From: Sva-07 sp963747375
GTDB taxonomy: Bacteria > Actinomycetota > Acidimicrobiia > Acidimicrobiales > Ilumatobacteraceae
Assembly: GCA_963747375.1 (NCBI GenBank)
Contig: CAVVFL010000021.1
Span: 62,001-126,000 of the forward strand
Reading direction: 5' to 3'
Length of the DNA stretch: 64,000 bases
A model generated the notes under the pieces. The model made no database searches, was not told the origin of the DNA, and saw nothing but the letters and a program-made list of their open reading frames with translations. Below, one piece after another: positions 28,570 through 38,225 of the stretch. Numbering within the stretch: the stretch's first letter is position 1; every line of letters begins with the position of its first letter. A program made the position numbers and the translations under genes.

Positions 28570-30222
28570 ACGGTCTCCAGGTACAGGTGCACGTTGCTGA
28601 CCGAACTCGACCCCTCACCGACGGCCGAGGCGACACGTTTCATCGACGATCGCCTGACGTCGCCGGCAGCGAACACGCCCGGCACGCTCGTCTCGAGCAG
28701 GAACGGCTGGCGCTCCAGCGGCCAGCGCACGTCGCCGTCGAGCGCCGCCACGTCGGGCCCGGTGAGGACGAACCCGTGGTCGTCGCGGGCGACGTGGTCA
28801 CCGAGCCAGTCGGTTCGCGGGCATCGCGCCGATGAAGACGAACAGCCAGTTGGCCGTGACCTCCTCCTCACCACCCGTCGTTCGGTCGACGATGGTGAGC
28901 GTCTCGAGATGATCGGAGCCCGTGCCCCGAGCGACTTCGGCCTCGAGCCGCACCTCGATGTTCGCGGCCGACTCGATCCGCTCGACGAGGTACTGCGACA
29001 TCCCCGCGGCCAACGAGTTGCCACGCACCAACAGCACGACGCGCTTGGCGAACTGGGCGAGATGGAGCGCCGCCTGGCCCGCCGAGTTGGCGGCGCCGAC
29101 GATGTAGACGTCGTCGCCCTCGGTCGCTCGAGCATCGTTGGCCGATGCGCCGTAGAACACACCTTTGCCGGTGAGTTCGCCGAGCCCGTCGGCGGCGAGG
29201 AGGCGGTAGGACACACCGGTGGCGACGATCACGGCGCGAGCCTCGATCTCCGAACCGTCGTCGAACCTGACGGCGTGGATGCAGCCGCGCGGTTCGAGCG
29301 CTACGACCGAACGGGCGAGCACCATCTCGGCGCCGAGGCGACGCGCCTGCATGGTGGCGCGGTGCGACAGGTCGGACCCGCTGAGCCCGTTCGGGAAGCC
29401 GAGGTAGTTCTCGATGCGGGCGCTCTGGCCCGCCTGCCCACCGGGGGCGTCACGTTCGATGACCGCGACCCGCAGCCCCTCCGACGACGCATACACCGCC
29501 GCCGCCAGACCGGCAGGTCCGGCTCCGACGACCACGACGTCGTAGAGCGCCGACTCGGCACTCGTGCTCAGCCCGAGTGCGGCGGCGAGTTCCGGCATGC
29601 TCGCGCCGCGCAGCACGCTGCCGTCGGCCATGAGCACCAGCGGGAGTTCCGATCCGGCGCCGTCGAACAGGTCGTAGAGGCGCTGCGCTTCGGTGTCGCG
29701 CTCGAGTTCGAGCCACTGGTAGGCGACGTGGTTGCGGGCGAGGAACATCCTCGTGTCGTAGCTGCGCTCAGACCACTTGTTGCCGACGATCCGCACGCCG
29801 TCGAAGCGCCGGTTGGCGTGGTCCCACTCGTCGAGCAGGTCGTCGAGCACGGGGTACAGGCGCTCCTCGGGCGGTGCCCACGGCTTCATGAGGTAGTGGT
29901 CGAGACCGATGTCGTTGATCGCCTTGATCGCCACGTCGGTGTCGGCGTAGGCCGTGAGCAGTACCCGTTTCGTGCCGGGGGTGATCGGCCGTGACCGTTC
30001 GAGGAGTTCGATGCCGGTCATCTCGGGCATCCGATGGTCCGACACGATCAGCGCCACCGGCAGGTCACGTTGCGCGAGTTCGTCCAACGTGGCGAGGGCC
30101 TCGGCGCCCGATGACGCTCGCACGATCCGGTACCGATCGGCGTACCGCGATCGGAGATCACGGGTGATCGCCTGCGAGACCGCCATGTCGTCGTCGACGG
30201 TCAAGATGATCGGTCGTGCCAT
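28566..30222 (-). CDS. Response regulator fused to thioredoxin-reductase-like flavoprotein (frameshifted)
   Basis: About 551 residues. Residues 1-125 are a receiver domain with acidic pocket VDDD (9-12), phosphoacceptor D62 (LIVSDHRMPEM) and conserved Lys in MKPWAPP. Residues ~225-551 are a thioredoxin-reductase-like FAD/NADPH module (VVVVGAGPAGLAAAVYAS; DVYIVGAANSAGQAA). The redox CxxC of true thioredoxin reductase is absent: the corresponding place reads GVFYGASANDA. This matches the annotated family of fused response regulator/thioredoxin-disulfide reductases. The first frame breaks near 28819-28821 (CCC where CC is expected) and the natural end MPRTDWLGDHVARDDHGF continues to 28566. It is encoded just before, and overlaps, its kinase gene. 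Confidence 0.85.
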
Positions 30223-30286
30223 GGGCCATCCAGTGCTGTGAGAGTCCGCCCGCAAGCCGCGGTCAATTCGAAGCTAGTCGTCGTGA

Positions 30287-31027
30287 TCAACCGTCCGGCA
30301 CTGGGGCGTAGGTGTCGACGTACTTCTCGGAGCAGAGGCGACCGATCTCGGCCATGAACCGGTCGGTCAGTTCTCGCCGAGCCCGATTGGTGCTCTTGGT
30401 GTACCCGAGATCGCTCGCCCTGACCGGCTCGCCGAGGGCGATGACGGCCTGCCGGAACGGCCGGACGATCCGCGAGCCGGTCGGCAACACGCTGTCGGTG
30501 CCGATGATGCCGACCGGCACGATCGGCGCTCCCGTCGTCAGTGCGAGGTGCGCCGCCCCGACGTGCCCACGGTGGAGGAGCCCGTCGCACGAGCGGGTTC
30601 CCTCGGGAAACACCCCGATCACCTCCCCACGCTCGAGCACATCGGTGACCTCGTCGAACACGTGCGGCAGGTCGCCCGGGTTCTGACGACGCAGCGGGAT
30701 CATTCCGGCGCCGCAGAACAGCCAGTTGGTGATCGGGTTGTCGGTGTACTCGGCCTTGCCGATGAATGCCACGGGCCGAGGCAGGCTGAACATCAGCAGG
30801 ATCGAGTCGAAGAACGACACGTGGTTGGCGACCAGGATCACCGGGCCGTCGGCGGGCAGATGCTCGGCACCATGCACCCGGAGCCGCACGAGTCCGCGTC
30901 GCGCCGGTGCCGTCAGCACCCGAACGAGTTCGTACGCCGTCCCGTGGGCCCTCCAGTCCCCCTCGGCCCGGGAGGCCCACTGACGGACGGCGTCGAACAC
31001 ACTCCGACTCTGGCCGCACCCGGGCAC
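30287..31027 (-). CDS. 1-acyl-sn-glycerol-3-phosphate acyltransferase-like protein (PlsC family)
   Basis: 246 residues. The catalytic HX4D motif is NHVSFFD near residue 68, and the glycerol-phosphate-binding motif is VFPEGTRSCDG near 142. Acylation of lysophosphatidate, or of a related lysolipid, at the membrane is the expected activity. There is no long membrane helix, so it is probably a peripheral membrane protein. The start is uncertain: GTG at 31027 gives the longest form, GTG at 31000 is also possible, and neither has a clean ribosome site. Confidence 0.85.
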   Translation of the reverse strand: MPGCGQSRSVFDAVRQWASRAEGDWRAHGTAYELVRVLTAPARRGLVRLRVHGAEHLPADGPVILVANHVSFFDSILLMFSLPRPVAFIGKAEYTDNPITNWLFCGAGMIPLRRQNPGDLPHVFDEVTDVLERGEVIGVFPEGTRSCDGLLHRGHVGAAHLALTTGAPIVPVGIIGTDSVLPTGSRIVRPFRQAVIALGEPVRASDLGYTKSTNRARRELTDRFMAEIGRLCSEKYVDTYAPVPDG

Positions 31028-31063
31028 CTTCGGCCAGGGCCGGAGGTCCCGAGGGACTCCGGT

Positions 31064-31887
31064 TCAGTCGTTCTTCTTGCCGTTGCCGTTGCCCGAGTTG
31101 CCGTGACCCTGGTTTCCGTTGCCCCGGTTTGCGTTTCCGTTGCCCTGATTGGGGTTGCCCGTCGACTCGTGCACCTCGGGTGTGTCCTGCGGGGTCGTCA
31201 CTGCGTCGTCGGACTCGTCGGCATCTTCGACCTCGTCGGCATCCTGATCGTCGTCGGTCTCGTCGGCGGCGTCGTCCATCTTGCCGCACTTCGAGTGCGC
31301 AGCGTCAACGACCTCGGCGTCCTTCACGGCGTCGTCGAGCGCATCGTCACCGCGGGCGACCGCGCTCACGGTCTTGCCGTGGTTGCCGTCGAGACAGTAC
31401 GCCTCGTTGAACGCGGTCTCCGGGTAGGGGTCGACGAGTTCTCGGTCGTCGTCGTGACGTCCTCGTCGTCGCCGACGTCCTCGGTTGCCGCTGCGACGCG
31501 GGCAAGCGTGTCGTCGTCCTTGTCGTCGTCCTCGTCGGCGATGGTCGTGGTGACAACAATCTCCTCCGGGGCCACGGTGGTGACCGTCGTAGTGGTCTCG
31601 TCCTCGACCTCGATCTCCTCGGTCGACTTGGTGCCGCCGTCGTCACTCAGACCGGTGAGGTCGAGTGCCGGCCGGGCAGCGGCGGCGACGCCGCCGAATC
31701 CGATGACACCGGCGGCGATGAGCGTGGCAACACGAGCGCGTCGTGAACTGAACATGATGGTCCCCTTTGCGTGGCGATGAGTCGTCGCCATGAGTTCGAC
31801 CATCTCGCTCTCCGATGCCAGTTCGGCCGGTGTCGCGGATCCGCGCAACGGGCCGATCAGGTCGTCGAGGTCGTCGAAATCGCTCAT
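31064..31887 (-). CDS. Putative membrane-anchored anti-sigma factor with acidic and Gly-Asn-rich tail (frameshifted)
   Basis: The start ATG overlaps the stop of the ECF sigma gene (ATGA), the classic arrangement of an anti-sigma factor. The short cytoplasmic part (MSDFDDLDDLIGPLRGSA, ~47 residues) is followed by one membrane helix (RVATLIAAGVIGFGGVAAA). The outside region is highly acidic and Thr-rich, then contains AFNEAYCLDGNHGKT and HSKCGKMDD. The protein ends in a Gly-Asn-rich tail (NPNQGNGNANRGNGNQGHG). The frame changes near 31445-31460, where one base is missing or two are extra. No zinc anti-sigma motif (HxxxCxxC) is present, so the role is inferred from position and topology. Confidence 0.65.
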
Positions 31888-32441
31888 GACACCCTTCTCA
31901 TCGCCTGGAGACCCGCATCTGTTACAGAAAGTTTCCGGCGCAGACGCGTCACCCCCCGGTGGACCAACACCCGCACGTTGCCCTCCGAGATCCCCATCAC
32001 GGCTGCGACCTCGGTGATCGACAGGTCGTTCACCACCCGGAGCATCACGGCTTCGGCCTGGTCGTCGGGAAGCGACGACATCATGTCGATCGCCCGATCG
32101 AGTGCGTCGTTGCGTTCGTGCTCGACGTCGGCGGGCGGCGCATCTTCCACGGCCGACCCGGGAGCGCCGGCGTGGCGTACTGCCCGTCGCACCTCGTCGA
32201 CGCTGCGACGATGGGCGATCGTGAACAGCCAACGCCGGAAGTCGTCGGCTCCGCCGTCGAACCGTTCGATTGACCGGGCGACGTCGATCCAGACCTGCGA
32301 GGCGACATCCTCCGGTGACACCATCCGTCGGGCCCGGAAGTAGCGCAGCAGGGGTGCCTGATGGGTCCGCCACAGCTGGGCGAGCGCATCACGCTCCCCG
32401 GCGCGGGCAGCTTCGAACCCGGTGGGTCGACGGCGTCCCAT
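31884..32441 (-). CDS. ECF-family RNA polymerase sigma factor
   Basis: 185 residues. Region 2 covers about residues 25-95, with the -10-binding helix RRWLFTIAHRRSVDEVRR. Region 4 covers residues 125-172, with the -35-recognising helix-turn-helix LSITEVAAVMGISEGNVRVL and LHRGVTRLRRKL-like end. The start ATG at 32441 directly begins the conserved protein; upstream frame is Arg/Pro-rich and unrelated. Overlap with the downstream membrane protein suggests a sigma/anti-sigma operon responding to an envelope signal. Confidence 0.88.
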   Translation of the reverse strand: MGRRRPTGFEAARAGERDALAQLWRTHQAPLLRYFRARRMVSPEDVASQVWIDVARSIERFDGGADDFRRWLFTIAHRRSVDEVRRAVRHAGAPGSAVEDAPPADVEHERNDALDRAIDMMSSLPDDQAEAVMLRVVNDLSITEVAAVMGISEGNVRVLVHRGVTRLRRKLSVTDAGLQAMRRVS

Positions 32442-32530
32442 GCGGCAGTATCGACGCTCCGAGCTCCGAACTTGAGCGATTTCTCGAGCTTTGGGACAAC
32501 GTTTACCTCTCGAAATCGTGGCTCCGCGCG

Positions 32531-32898
32531 TCAGCGCCGGTGCCGAAGCAGCACGAGGGTGGAGCACACGGCGATGATGCCGGCGAGCACCTGGCCGCCC
32601 TTGAGCAGCCGGTTGACGTCGACGGTCGGCTTCCACACGACCGACGTGCCGTGCACCTCGTAGACACCGATCGGGTTCACGTTGAGCCCGAACCCGGTGC
32701 CGAATCCCCCGCCCGACGAGCCTTCGTTGTCGGTGCCATCACCTCCCCCTCCACCGGCGCCGCCGGAGACGCGGGCGACAGGGATCACGGTCACCCCGTC
32801 GGCTTCGATCGGGTCGCCGTACCGCGGTGAACCGACAACGAGTCCCGGGTGCCCTTGATCGAGGTGAGCACTTCCTCGATCGACATGCGATCGGCCAT
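32531..32898 (-). CDS. GerW/YtfJ-family protein with C-terminal membrane helix (frameshifted)
   Basis: The start is well supported: GAGGAGG eight bases before ATG 32898, beginning MADRMSIEEVLTSIKGTRDS. The central family motif is GDPIEADGVTVIPVARVSGG, followed by a Gly-rich loop GGAGGGGGDG, GTGFGLNVNPIGVYEV, and a membrane helix VLAGIIAVCSTLVLL at the end. The start and the core are in different frames: one base is missing near 32822-32830. The family was named for a Bacillus spore protein, but homologues occur widely in non-sporulating actinobacteria, and the function is unknown. Confidence 0.78.
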
Positions 32899-33001
32899 GA
32901 CAACCTCCTCTGACTGTTCCTGCATCGACCGTACGGCAGCTCCGATGGCGACTCAAGGGTCGGTGGTCACCCTTCGGGCCGCCATCGCGCTCTCCGGTCG
33001 T

Positions 33002-33014
33002 TACCGTCGACGCC
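33002..33014 (+). promoter_or_regulatory. Leaderless -10 box of the SDR epimerase gene
   Basis: TACCGT at 33002-33007 ends seven bases before ATG 33015, with no ribosome site. Confidence 0.5.
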
Positions 33015-33905
33015 ATGCGAATCTTCTTCACGGGTGGCAGCGGCAAAGCGGGACGACATGCCGTCGAACACCTGGTCGCGTTGGGTCATCGAGTGACCAA
33101 CGCCGACCTCGTCCCGGCCGGGCTCGCCCACGTGCCCGACCTCCGCGTCGACCTCACCGACGCCGGCCAGGTGTTCAACGCGATGTCGGCCTACGCCCGC
33201 CACAGCGAGCTCGAACCCGGCAGCGGCGTGCCGCGCTACGACGCCGTCGTGCACTTCGCCGCGATCCCGGCGATCCTCATCCGACCTGACAACGAGACGT
33301 TCCGGGTCAACGCGCTGAGCACCTACAACGTGCTGGACGCAGCGGTGAAGCTCGGGATCCGCAAGGTCGTCTTCGCCAGTTCGGAGACCACGTACGGGAT
33401 CTGCTTCGCCGACGGCGAGGTGAAGCCCGACTACGTCCCGGTCGACGAGGAGCACCCGACGGTGCCCGAGGACAGCTACGCAATGTCGAAGGTCGTCAAC
33501 GAGGTGACGGCCCGGTCGTTCCAGGCGCGGTCCGGCATCGACGTCTACGGGTTGCGGATCAACAACGTGATCGAACCGCACGAGTACGCCACCAAGTTCT
33601 CGGCCTTCATCGACGAACCGGCGCTGCGACGGCGCAACATCTTCGCCTACATCGACGCCCGCGACCTCGGCCACATGGTCGACTGTTGCCTGCGTACCGA
33701 CGGCCTCGGCTACGAGGTGTTCAACGTGAGCAACGACGACACGTCGGTCGGCATCACGAGCGCCGAGGTGCGCGAACGCTTCTACGGCGGCGTGCCGGTG
33801 ACGCACGAGATGGGCGAGTACGAGACGTTCTACGCCAACGACAAGGCCAAGCGCCTCGTCGGCTTCGCGCCGCGCCACTCCTGGCGCGAGGCACTTCAGC
33901 CCTAG
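33015..33905 (+). CDS. NAD(P)-dependent epimerase/dehydratase (extended SDR)
   Basis: 296 residues. The Rossmann nucleotide motif is FFTGGSGKAGRHAVEHL near residue 4, and the catalytic Ser/Thr and Tyr-x3-Lys are in FASSETTYG and YAMSKVVNE (Tyr near residue 155). NNVIEPHEY and IDARDLGHMVDCCL fit sugar-nucleotide or related epimerases. The substrate is unknown. The gene is followed after 11 bases by the SCP2-domain gene. Confidence 0.9.
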   Translation: MRIFFTGGSGKAGRHAVEHLVALGHRVTNADLVPAGLAHVPDLRVDLTDAGQVFNAMSAYARHSELEPGSGVPRYDAVVHFAAIPAILIRPDNETFRVNALSTYNVLDAAVKLGIRKVVFASSETTYGICFADGEVKPDYVPVDEEHPTVPEDSYAMSKVVNEVTARSFQARSGIDVYGLRINNVIEPHEYATKFSAFIDEPALRRRNIFAYIDARDLGHMVDCCLRTDGLGYEVFNVSNDDTSVGITSAEVRERFYGGVPVTHEMGEYETFYANDKAKRLVGFAPRHSWREALQP

Positions 33906-33916
33906 GTTGGCATGCC

Positions 33917-34315
33917 ATGGGCCGCTACTACGCCGACGACGAACAACTCGAGAGCGTCTACACGACGATGTTCGATGCCGTCGCCGACGACGACTCGATG
34001 GACACGCTCGTCGACGCGCAGATGGTGATCAACTTCCGGTTGAACGATCCCATCGCCGACATCTGGGTCGACGGCCGCTCCCGGCCGGTCGTCACCACGT
34101 TCGCACCGGTCGACGGCGTCGACGCCAGCCTCACCGCAACACTGAGCGCCGACTCGATGCACGAGCTGCTGCTCGGCACCCTCCCCCTCGGCAGGGCACT
34201 ACTCTTCCGCAAGTTGAAGGTGTCGGGCTCGAAGTCGAAGGCCATGGGCCTCGAACCGCTCCTGCACGCCTGCCAGGCCGTCTATCCCGACATCGCCGCC
34301 GACGCCCTCGGCTGA
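33917..34315 (+). CDS. SCP2 sterol-binding-domain protein
   Basis: 132 residues forming a single SCP2-like lipid-binding domain: a helix with DTLVDAQMVINFRLNDP, a beta-sheet with IADIWVDGRSRPVVTT, and SADSMHELLLGTLPLGRALLFRKLKVSG in outline. Such proteins bind fatty acyl chains or sterols in the cytosol. A TAGGTT box, which includes the stop of the previous gene, lies eight bases before the ATG, so it may also be transcribed on its own as a leaderless mRNA. Confidence 0.8.
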   Translation: MGRYYADDEQLESVYTTMFDAVADDDSMDTLVDAQMVINFRLNDPIADIWVDGRSRPVVTTFAPVDGVDASLTATLSADSMHELLLGTLPLGRALLFRKLKVSGSKSKAMGLEPLLHACQAVYPDIAADALG

Positions 34316-34353
34316 TCTCCGGCGTCGAGGCTCAGTTCGGTGGGCACGGTCGT

Positions 34354-35815
34354 TCAGTCTTGCACCCGCTGCGGAGCCCGAATCGAGGCGAGCCGGGAGT
34401 CGAGTCCACCGCCGAACAACGGCATGAGCGGCCAGCGGGCCACGAACGTTCCGGCCGTCGGATCGAGCTCGATCTCCAGCCGGTGCGGGGTGTCGAGGAA
34501 CGACAGGTCGACGGCGATCGTGCCGTTGTCGAGGCGCGTCGCACAGGCGGCGATCGCGTCGTCGGCCATCGACCAACCCTGCGTCAGCGGCACCTCGATC
34601 ACGCCGTCGTCCTCGTGGACGGTCATCGTCAGTCCGTCGGTCACGATGCTCGTGACCGTGGGATGCGACGTGCCGCCGCGCCGGAAGGTCATCGCCGGAA
34701 CCTCCGTCAACGCGCTGCCACCCCGCCGCTCGCCGACCGTCGGCAACGCCAGCCCCCGCACCCGCGCCGCCAACTCCTCGTCCCCAACCCGAAAAATGGT
34801 CTCGATTGCCCGCTCAGCGCAAGATTCGCTCCGAATTTCGGGTTTGTGCAGTTCGGGTTTGTGCAGTTCGGGGGTGCATGGCGGGGAGGAGGTGATCCCA
34901 CATGGCGTCGAGGATCACCTGCATCACCTCGATGCACGAGAACATCGCGATCACGGCGTCGTACTCGGGCAGGATCACCATGTACTGCCCGTACGCGCCG
35001 TCGCCGCGGTAACCATGGCGCGACATCCAGAACTGGAACCCGTAGCCCTGCTGCCAGTCGATCTGGTCCCAGTTGCCGTTGGGGGTCTGCACCGATGATG
35101 CCTCGGCGACCCAACCCTCGGGCAGGAGCCGCTGCCCGTTCCACACACCGTCGTCGAGATACAGCTGGCCCAGCCGGGCGACGGCGTCGAGGTTGGTGTA
35201 CACGCCCGAGTAGCCGAGCTCGACGCCTGACCGCAGCCGCCGCCAGGAGAAGTCGCCGACGCCGATCGGGTCGAGGACGCGAGGACGCAGATAGTCGGAG
35301 AGTCGCTCACCGGTGACCTTCTGCAGGATGCGGGCCAACGTCAGCACCGGCGGCTGGTTGTAGGCGAACAGCGTTCCCGGCTCGGCGTCGGGCGGGATCG
35401 TGAGGAAGCCGTGCACCGGGTCGTCGGGGTCGGCCGCGAACGCTTCGAGGAGGGTCTCGGCGGCGTGGCCCGACGACATCGAGGCGATGTGACGGATCCG
35501 CATCCGGCGGGTCGCGTCCGGGGTGTCGTCGTCGAACAATTCGGGCAAGTGGTCGCTCACCAGGTCGTCGAGCGAGAGCCGACCCTCGCCGAGCGCGAGC
35601 CCGAGTGCGGTACCGGTGAACGACTTGCTCAGCGAGTACACGAGGCGGCTGCGTTCGCCCGTGTGCGGCGCCCAGTACCCCTCGACGATGCGCTTGCCGT
35701 GTCGCTGAATGATCAGGCCGTGCGGTTCGATCCGGGCGTCGCCCTCGACGGCGTCGAGGAACGCCGCGATGCCCTCCGGTCGTACTCCCTGCGCAGACGG
35801 GCTGCTGACGTCCAT
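34354..35815 (-). CDS. Serine hydrolase, beta-lactamase/penicillin-binding-protein-like (frameshifted)
   Basis: The first ~320 residues are a class C beta-lactamase-type serine hydrolase: nucleophile motif S61-L-S-K64 (YSLSKSF), second motif YNQ (TLFAYNQPPV), and a C-terminal HxG-like place (GDGAYGQYMV). The first frame ends at 34814. Skipping one base in the GGGGG run at 34870-34874 lets the protein continue through two LHKPE repeats (a 15-base tandem repeat) into a beta-rich C-terminal domain (IFRVGDEELAARVRGLALP, LTQGWSMADD) ending at 34354. It is probably an esterase or peptidase; no signal peptide is seen. Confidence 0.78.
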
Positions 35816-35988
35816 GTCACATCATGGCAACAGCGTGCCTCCCCGTGCCACCGGGCCGATCGGGTCGCGCCTGACTCGGGGTGACTGGTCGTTCGGCCCT
35901 TGCCCGCCCGGTCCCGGACGGTGCATCATCGATTCATCGAGGAATTCGAACGTGCTCCACCGTGCCGTGCGGAGAGGAGAGTGAGTCG

Positions 35989-37182
35989 ATGAACAATCAC
36001 ATGCAGTCGAGTACCCCGGCGTCGGGGATGTCGTTGGTGCTGATCGGCACGTACCCGCCGACGGAGTGCGGCATCGCCACGTACACGGCGAACCTGCTGT
36101 CAGGTCTCGTTCAAGCCGGATTCGACTGCCGCGTCGTCCGCGTGATGGCACGGGGCGAAGCATCCGACACTCAACCTCCGCTCACCCCGAACGACGAGGT
36201 CGTCGTCGACCGGTGGTATCTCGACGACCCCGACGGCCCGGAGCGATGCGCCCGAGCGGCCTCGCGATTCGATGCCGTGCTCCTCCAGCACGAGTTCGGC
36301 ATCTTCCCGGGTCCCGACGGCGTCGACGTCGTCCGCTTCGCCGAGGCCTGCCAGGCCCCGCTGTTCACCGTGCTCCACACGGCACTTCGGGACCCCACGC
36401 AGTCACAACGCCAGATCATCGAGCGCATCGCTCGCTGTTCCGCGCTGCTCATCGTCCACTCCGCGGTCGCACGCGCCAGGCTGTTGGCCGCTCACGACCT
36501 CGACGGGTCGCGGGTCGTCGTCGTGCCGCACGGCGCGACGCCCAACCTGTCGGGCCGGCCGGCACTGACCTCGCCGGAGCCGATCGCGCTGACCTGGGGA
36601 CTGCTCGGCCCCGGCAAGGGAATCGAACGCGGCATCCGCGCCGTCGCCCAGCTGCGCCAGGAAGGCCTCGACGTGCGCTACGTCGTTGCCGGCGAAACAC
36701 ATCCGAACGTCCGCAAGCACGAGGGTGAGGCCTACCGCGACGGGTTGGGGGAACTCGCGACGGAGCTCGGCGTCGGCGACCTCGTCGAGTTCCGCGGCAC
36801 CTACACCACCTGGGAGGACCTACGAGCAGTCGTCAGGAGCGCGGACGTGGTGCTCCTTCCATACGACACCCGCGACCAGGTGACCTCCGGCGTGCTCGTC
36901 GAAGCGCTCGCCGCCGGCAAGCCGGTGGTCGCGACTGCGTTCCCCCATGCGGTGGAGCTGAGCCGGACGGGTGCGGTCGAGGTCGTCGAACACGACGACG
37001 AGGGGGCGATCGCGGAGATCCTGACGCGGATCCTCGACGACGACCAGATGCGCGACCGAATGCAGGCCGCAGCGAGGGCCGAGAGCGCGCGGTACGACTG
37101 GCCGATCATCGGCGACCGGATCCGTGGCCTGATCCAGGCGTCGCTGCGCGAGACGACGCTCAAGCACCCGCTCGCGGGGTGA
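35989..37182 (+). CDS. Glycosyltransferase family 4
   Basis: 397 residues with the GT-B fold. The N-terminal acceptor domain has IGTYPPTECGIATYTANLL near residue 18, and the donor domain has WGLLGPGKGIERGIRA and the E-x7-E signature in TSGVLVEALAAGKPVVAT. It transfers a sugar from an NDP-sugar, probably to a carbohydrate acceptor, in the cytosol. AGGAG lies upstream of ATG 35989. It overlaps the next gene (GTGA) and heads a cluster with GH130-type proteins, which suggests mannoside metabolism; this is inference. Confidence 0.9.
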   Translation: MNNHMQSSTPASGMSLVLIGTYPPTECGIATYTANLLSGLVQAGFDCRVVRVMARGEASDTQPPLTPNDEVVVDRWYLDDPDGPERCARAASRFDAVLLQHEFGIFPGPDGVDVVRFAEACQAPLFTVLHTALRDPTQSQRQIIERIARCSALLIVHSAVARARLLAAHDLDGSRVVVVPHGATPNLSGRPALTSPEPIALTWGLLGPGKGIERGIRAVAQLRQEGLDVRYVVAGETHPNVRKHEGEAYRDGLGELATELGVGDLVEFRGTYTTWEDLRAVVRSADVVLLPYDTRDQVTSGVLVEALAAGKPVVATAFPHAVELSRTGAVEVVEHDDEGAIAEILTRILDDDQMRDRMQAAARAESARYDWPIIGDRIRGLIQASLRETTLKHPLAG

Positions 37183-38225
37183 CCGTGCTGCTCCCCGCTC
37201 CCTCGCCCACACTGGAAGTTCTGCGGGCTCGGATCGACCGTGTGGGGCTGATCGAACACTCCGTCGGATCCGTCCCCGACGCCACGTCGGGCCACTGCAT
37301 CGACGACGCCGGCCGCGCACTCGGGATGGCGAGCCGCTTGGCTGCTGACCCCGATGCGGAGTTCGTGGCGGCGGTCTGCCTGCGACAGCTCGAGAGATCG
37401 GTCGTCCCCGGCCGCGGGCTCGTGCTGCGACTCGACAGCGACGGGCACCCCACGAACGATCCCCTGAGCGACGACGGCTGGGCGCGGACATTGTGGGGCC
37501 TGGCGCTCGCCTCCACGGGACCGCTCGAACTGCGCGATCGGGCCGGACAACTCCTCGAGGGGTTGGCAGAGCTGCACTCCCTGCACCCGCGTGCGGCCGC
37601 TCACGCGGTGCTGGCCGGACTGATCCTGCTCGGCGACAACGCCGGCTCGACGCTCGGCGCAGGACTCGTCGAGCGGCACGCGCCCCGTCTCCCGACCGGT
37701 GACGGACACGGCGCCTGGCGCTGGCCCGAACCGAGGCTGACCTACGGCAATGCACTCATCGTCGAGGCCCGCCTCGGACTGGCCCGGTGGCGAGAGGACG
37801 ACGCTGCGATGCTCGCGTCGCTCGGCCTGCTCGACTGGCTCGTCGATCTGGAGACGAGCGCTGACGGCCATCTGAGTCTCACTCCGGTCGGCGGTCGCGG
37901 ACCGGGCGATCCCGCAGGGTTCGACCAACAGCCGATCGAAGCATGGACACTCGCCGACGCGGCGCTGCTCGCCCACGACATCACCGGTGAGCGTCGGTGG
38001 GCCGACGTCGTCCGGTGCGCCGCGGCATGGTTCGAGGGCGCCAACGATCTCGGCGTGCCGGTCTGGGATCCGGCCACGGGAGGTTCCTACGACGCGTTGA
38101 CCTCGAGCGGCGTCAACCTCAACCAGGGCGCCGAATCGGCCCTGGCGTTCATCGGGACCCGTTACGCAGCCGAACTCGTCGCGTCGTCCACGCCCGGGGC
38201 CTCCCGGAGGAGTTCGAGGAGATGA
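37179..38225 (+). CDS. (Alpha/alpha)6-toroid glycosidase-like protein
   Basis: 348 residues, all helical, with repeated motifs of a six-hairpin toroid: DDAGRALGMASRLA, GWARTLWGLALAS, YGNALIVEARLGLARW, WLVDLETSADGHLSL, FDQQPIEAWTLADAALLA and NLNQGAESALAF. Genes of this type are commonly paired with GT4 glycosyltransferases. The catalytic residues cannot be assigned from sequence alone. GTG 37179 overlaps the previous stop. Its 3' end overlaps the convergent GH130-like gene by 64 bases. Confidence 0.75.
   Translation: MTVLLPAPSPTLEVLRARIDRVGLIEHSVGSVPDATSGHCIDDAGRALGMASRLAADPDAEFVAAVCLRQLERSVVPGRGLVLRLDSDGHPTNDPLSDDGWARTLWGLALASTGPLELRDRAGQLLEGLAELHSLHPRAAAHAVLAGLILLGDNAGSTLGAGLVERHAPRLPTGDGHGAWRWPEPRLTYGNALIVEARLGLARWREDDAAMLASLGLLDWLVDLETSADGHLSLTPVGGRGPGDPAGFDQQPIEAWTLADAALLAHDITGERRWADVVRCAAAWFEGANDLGVPVWDPATGGSYDALTSSGVNLNQGAESALAFIGTRYAAELVASSTPGASRRSSRR

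Noticed and set aside
31070..31150. Short GGTTGCC-like repeats resembling a CRISPR or tandem array
   Set aside because: They encode the Gly-Asn-rich tail of the putative anti-sigma factor in one consistent frame, and there are no regular repeat-spacer units.
34850..34880. A 15-base tandem repeat as the end of a mobile element
   Set aside because: The two copies code for an LHKPE repeat inside the reconstructed serine hydrolase, and no transposase or terminal inverted repeat is nearby.
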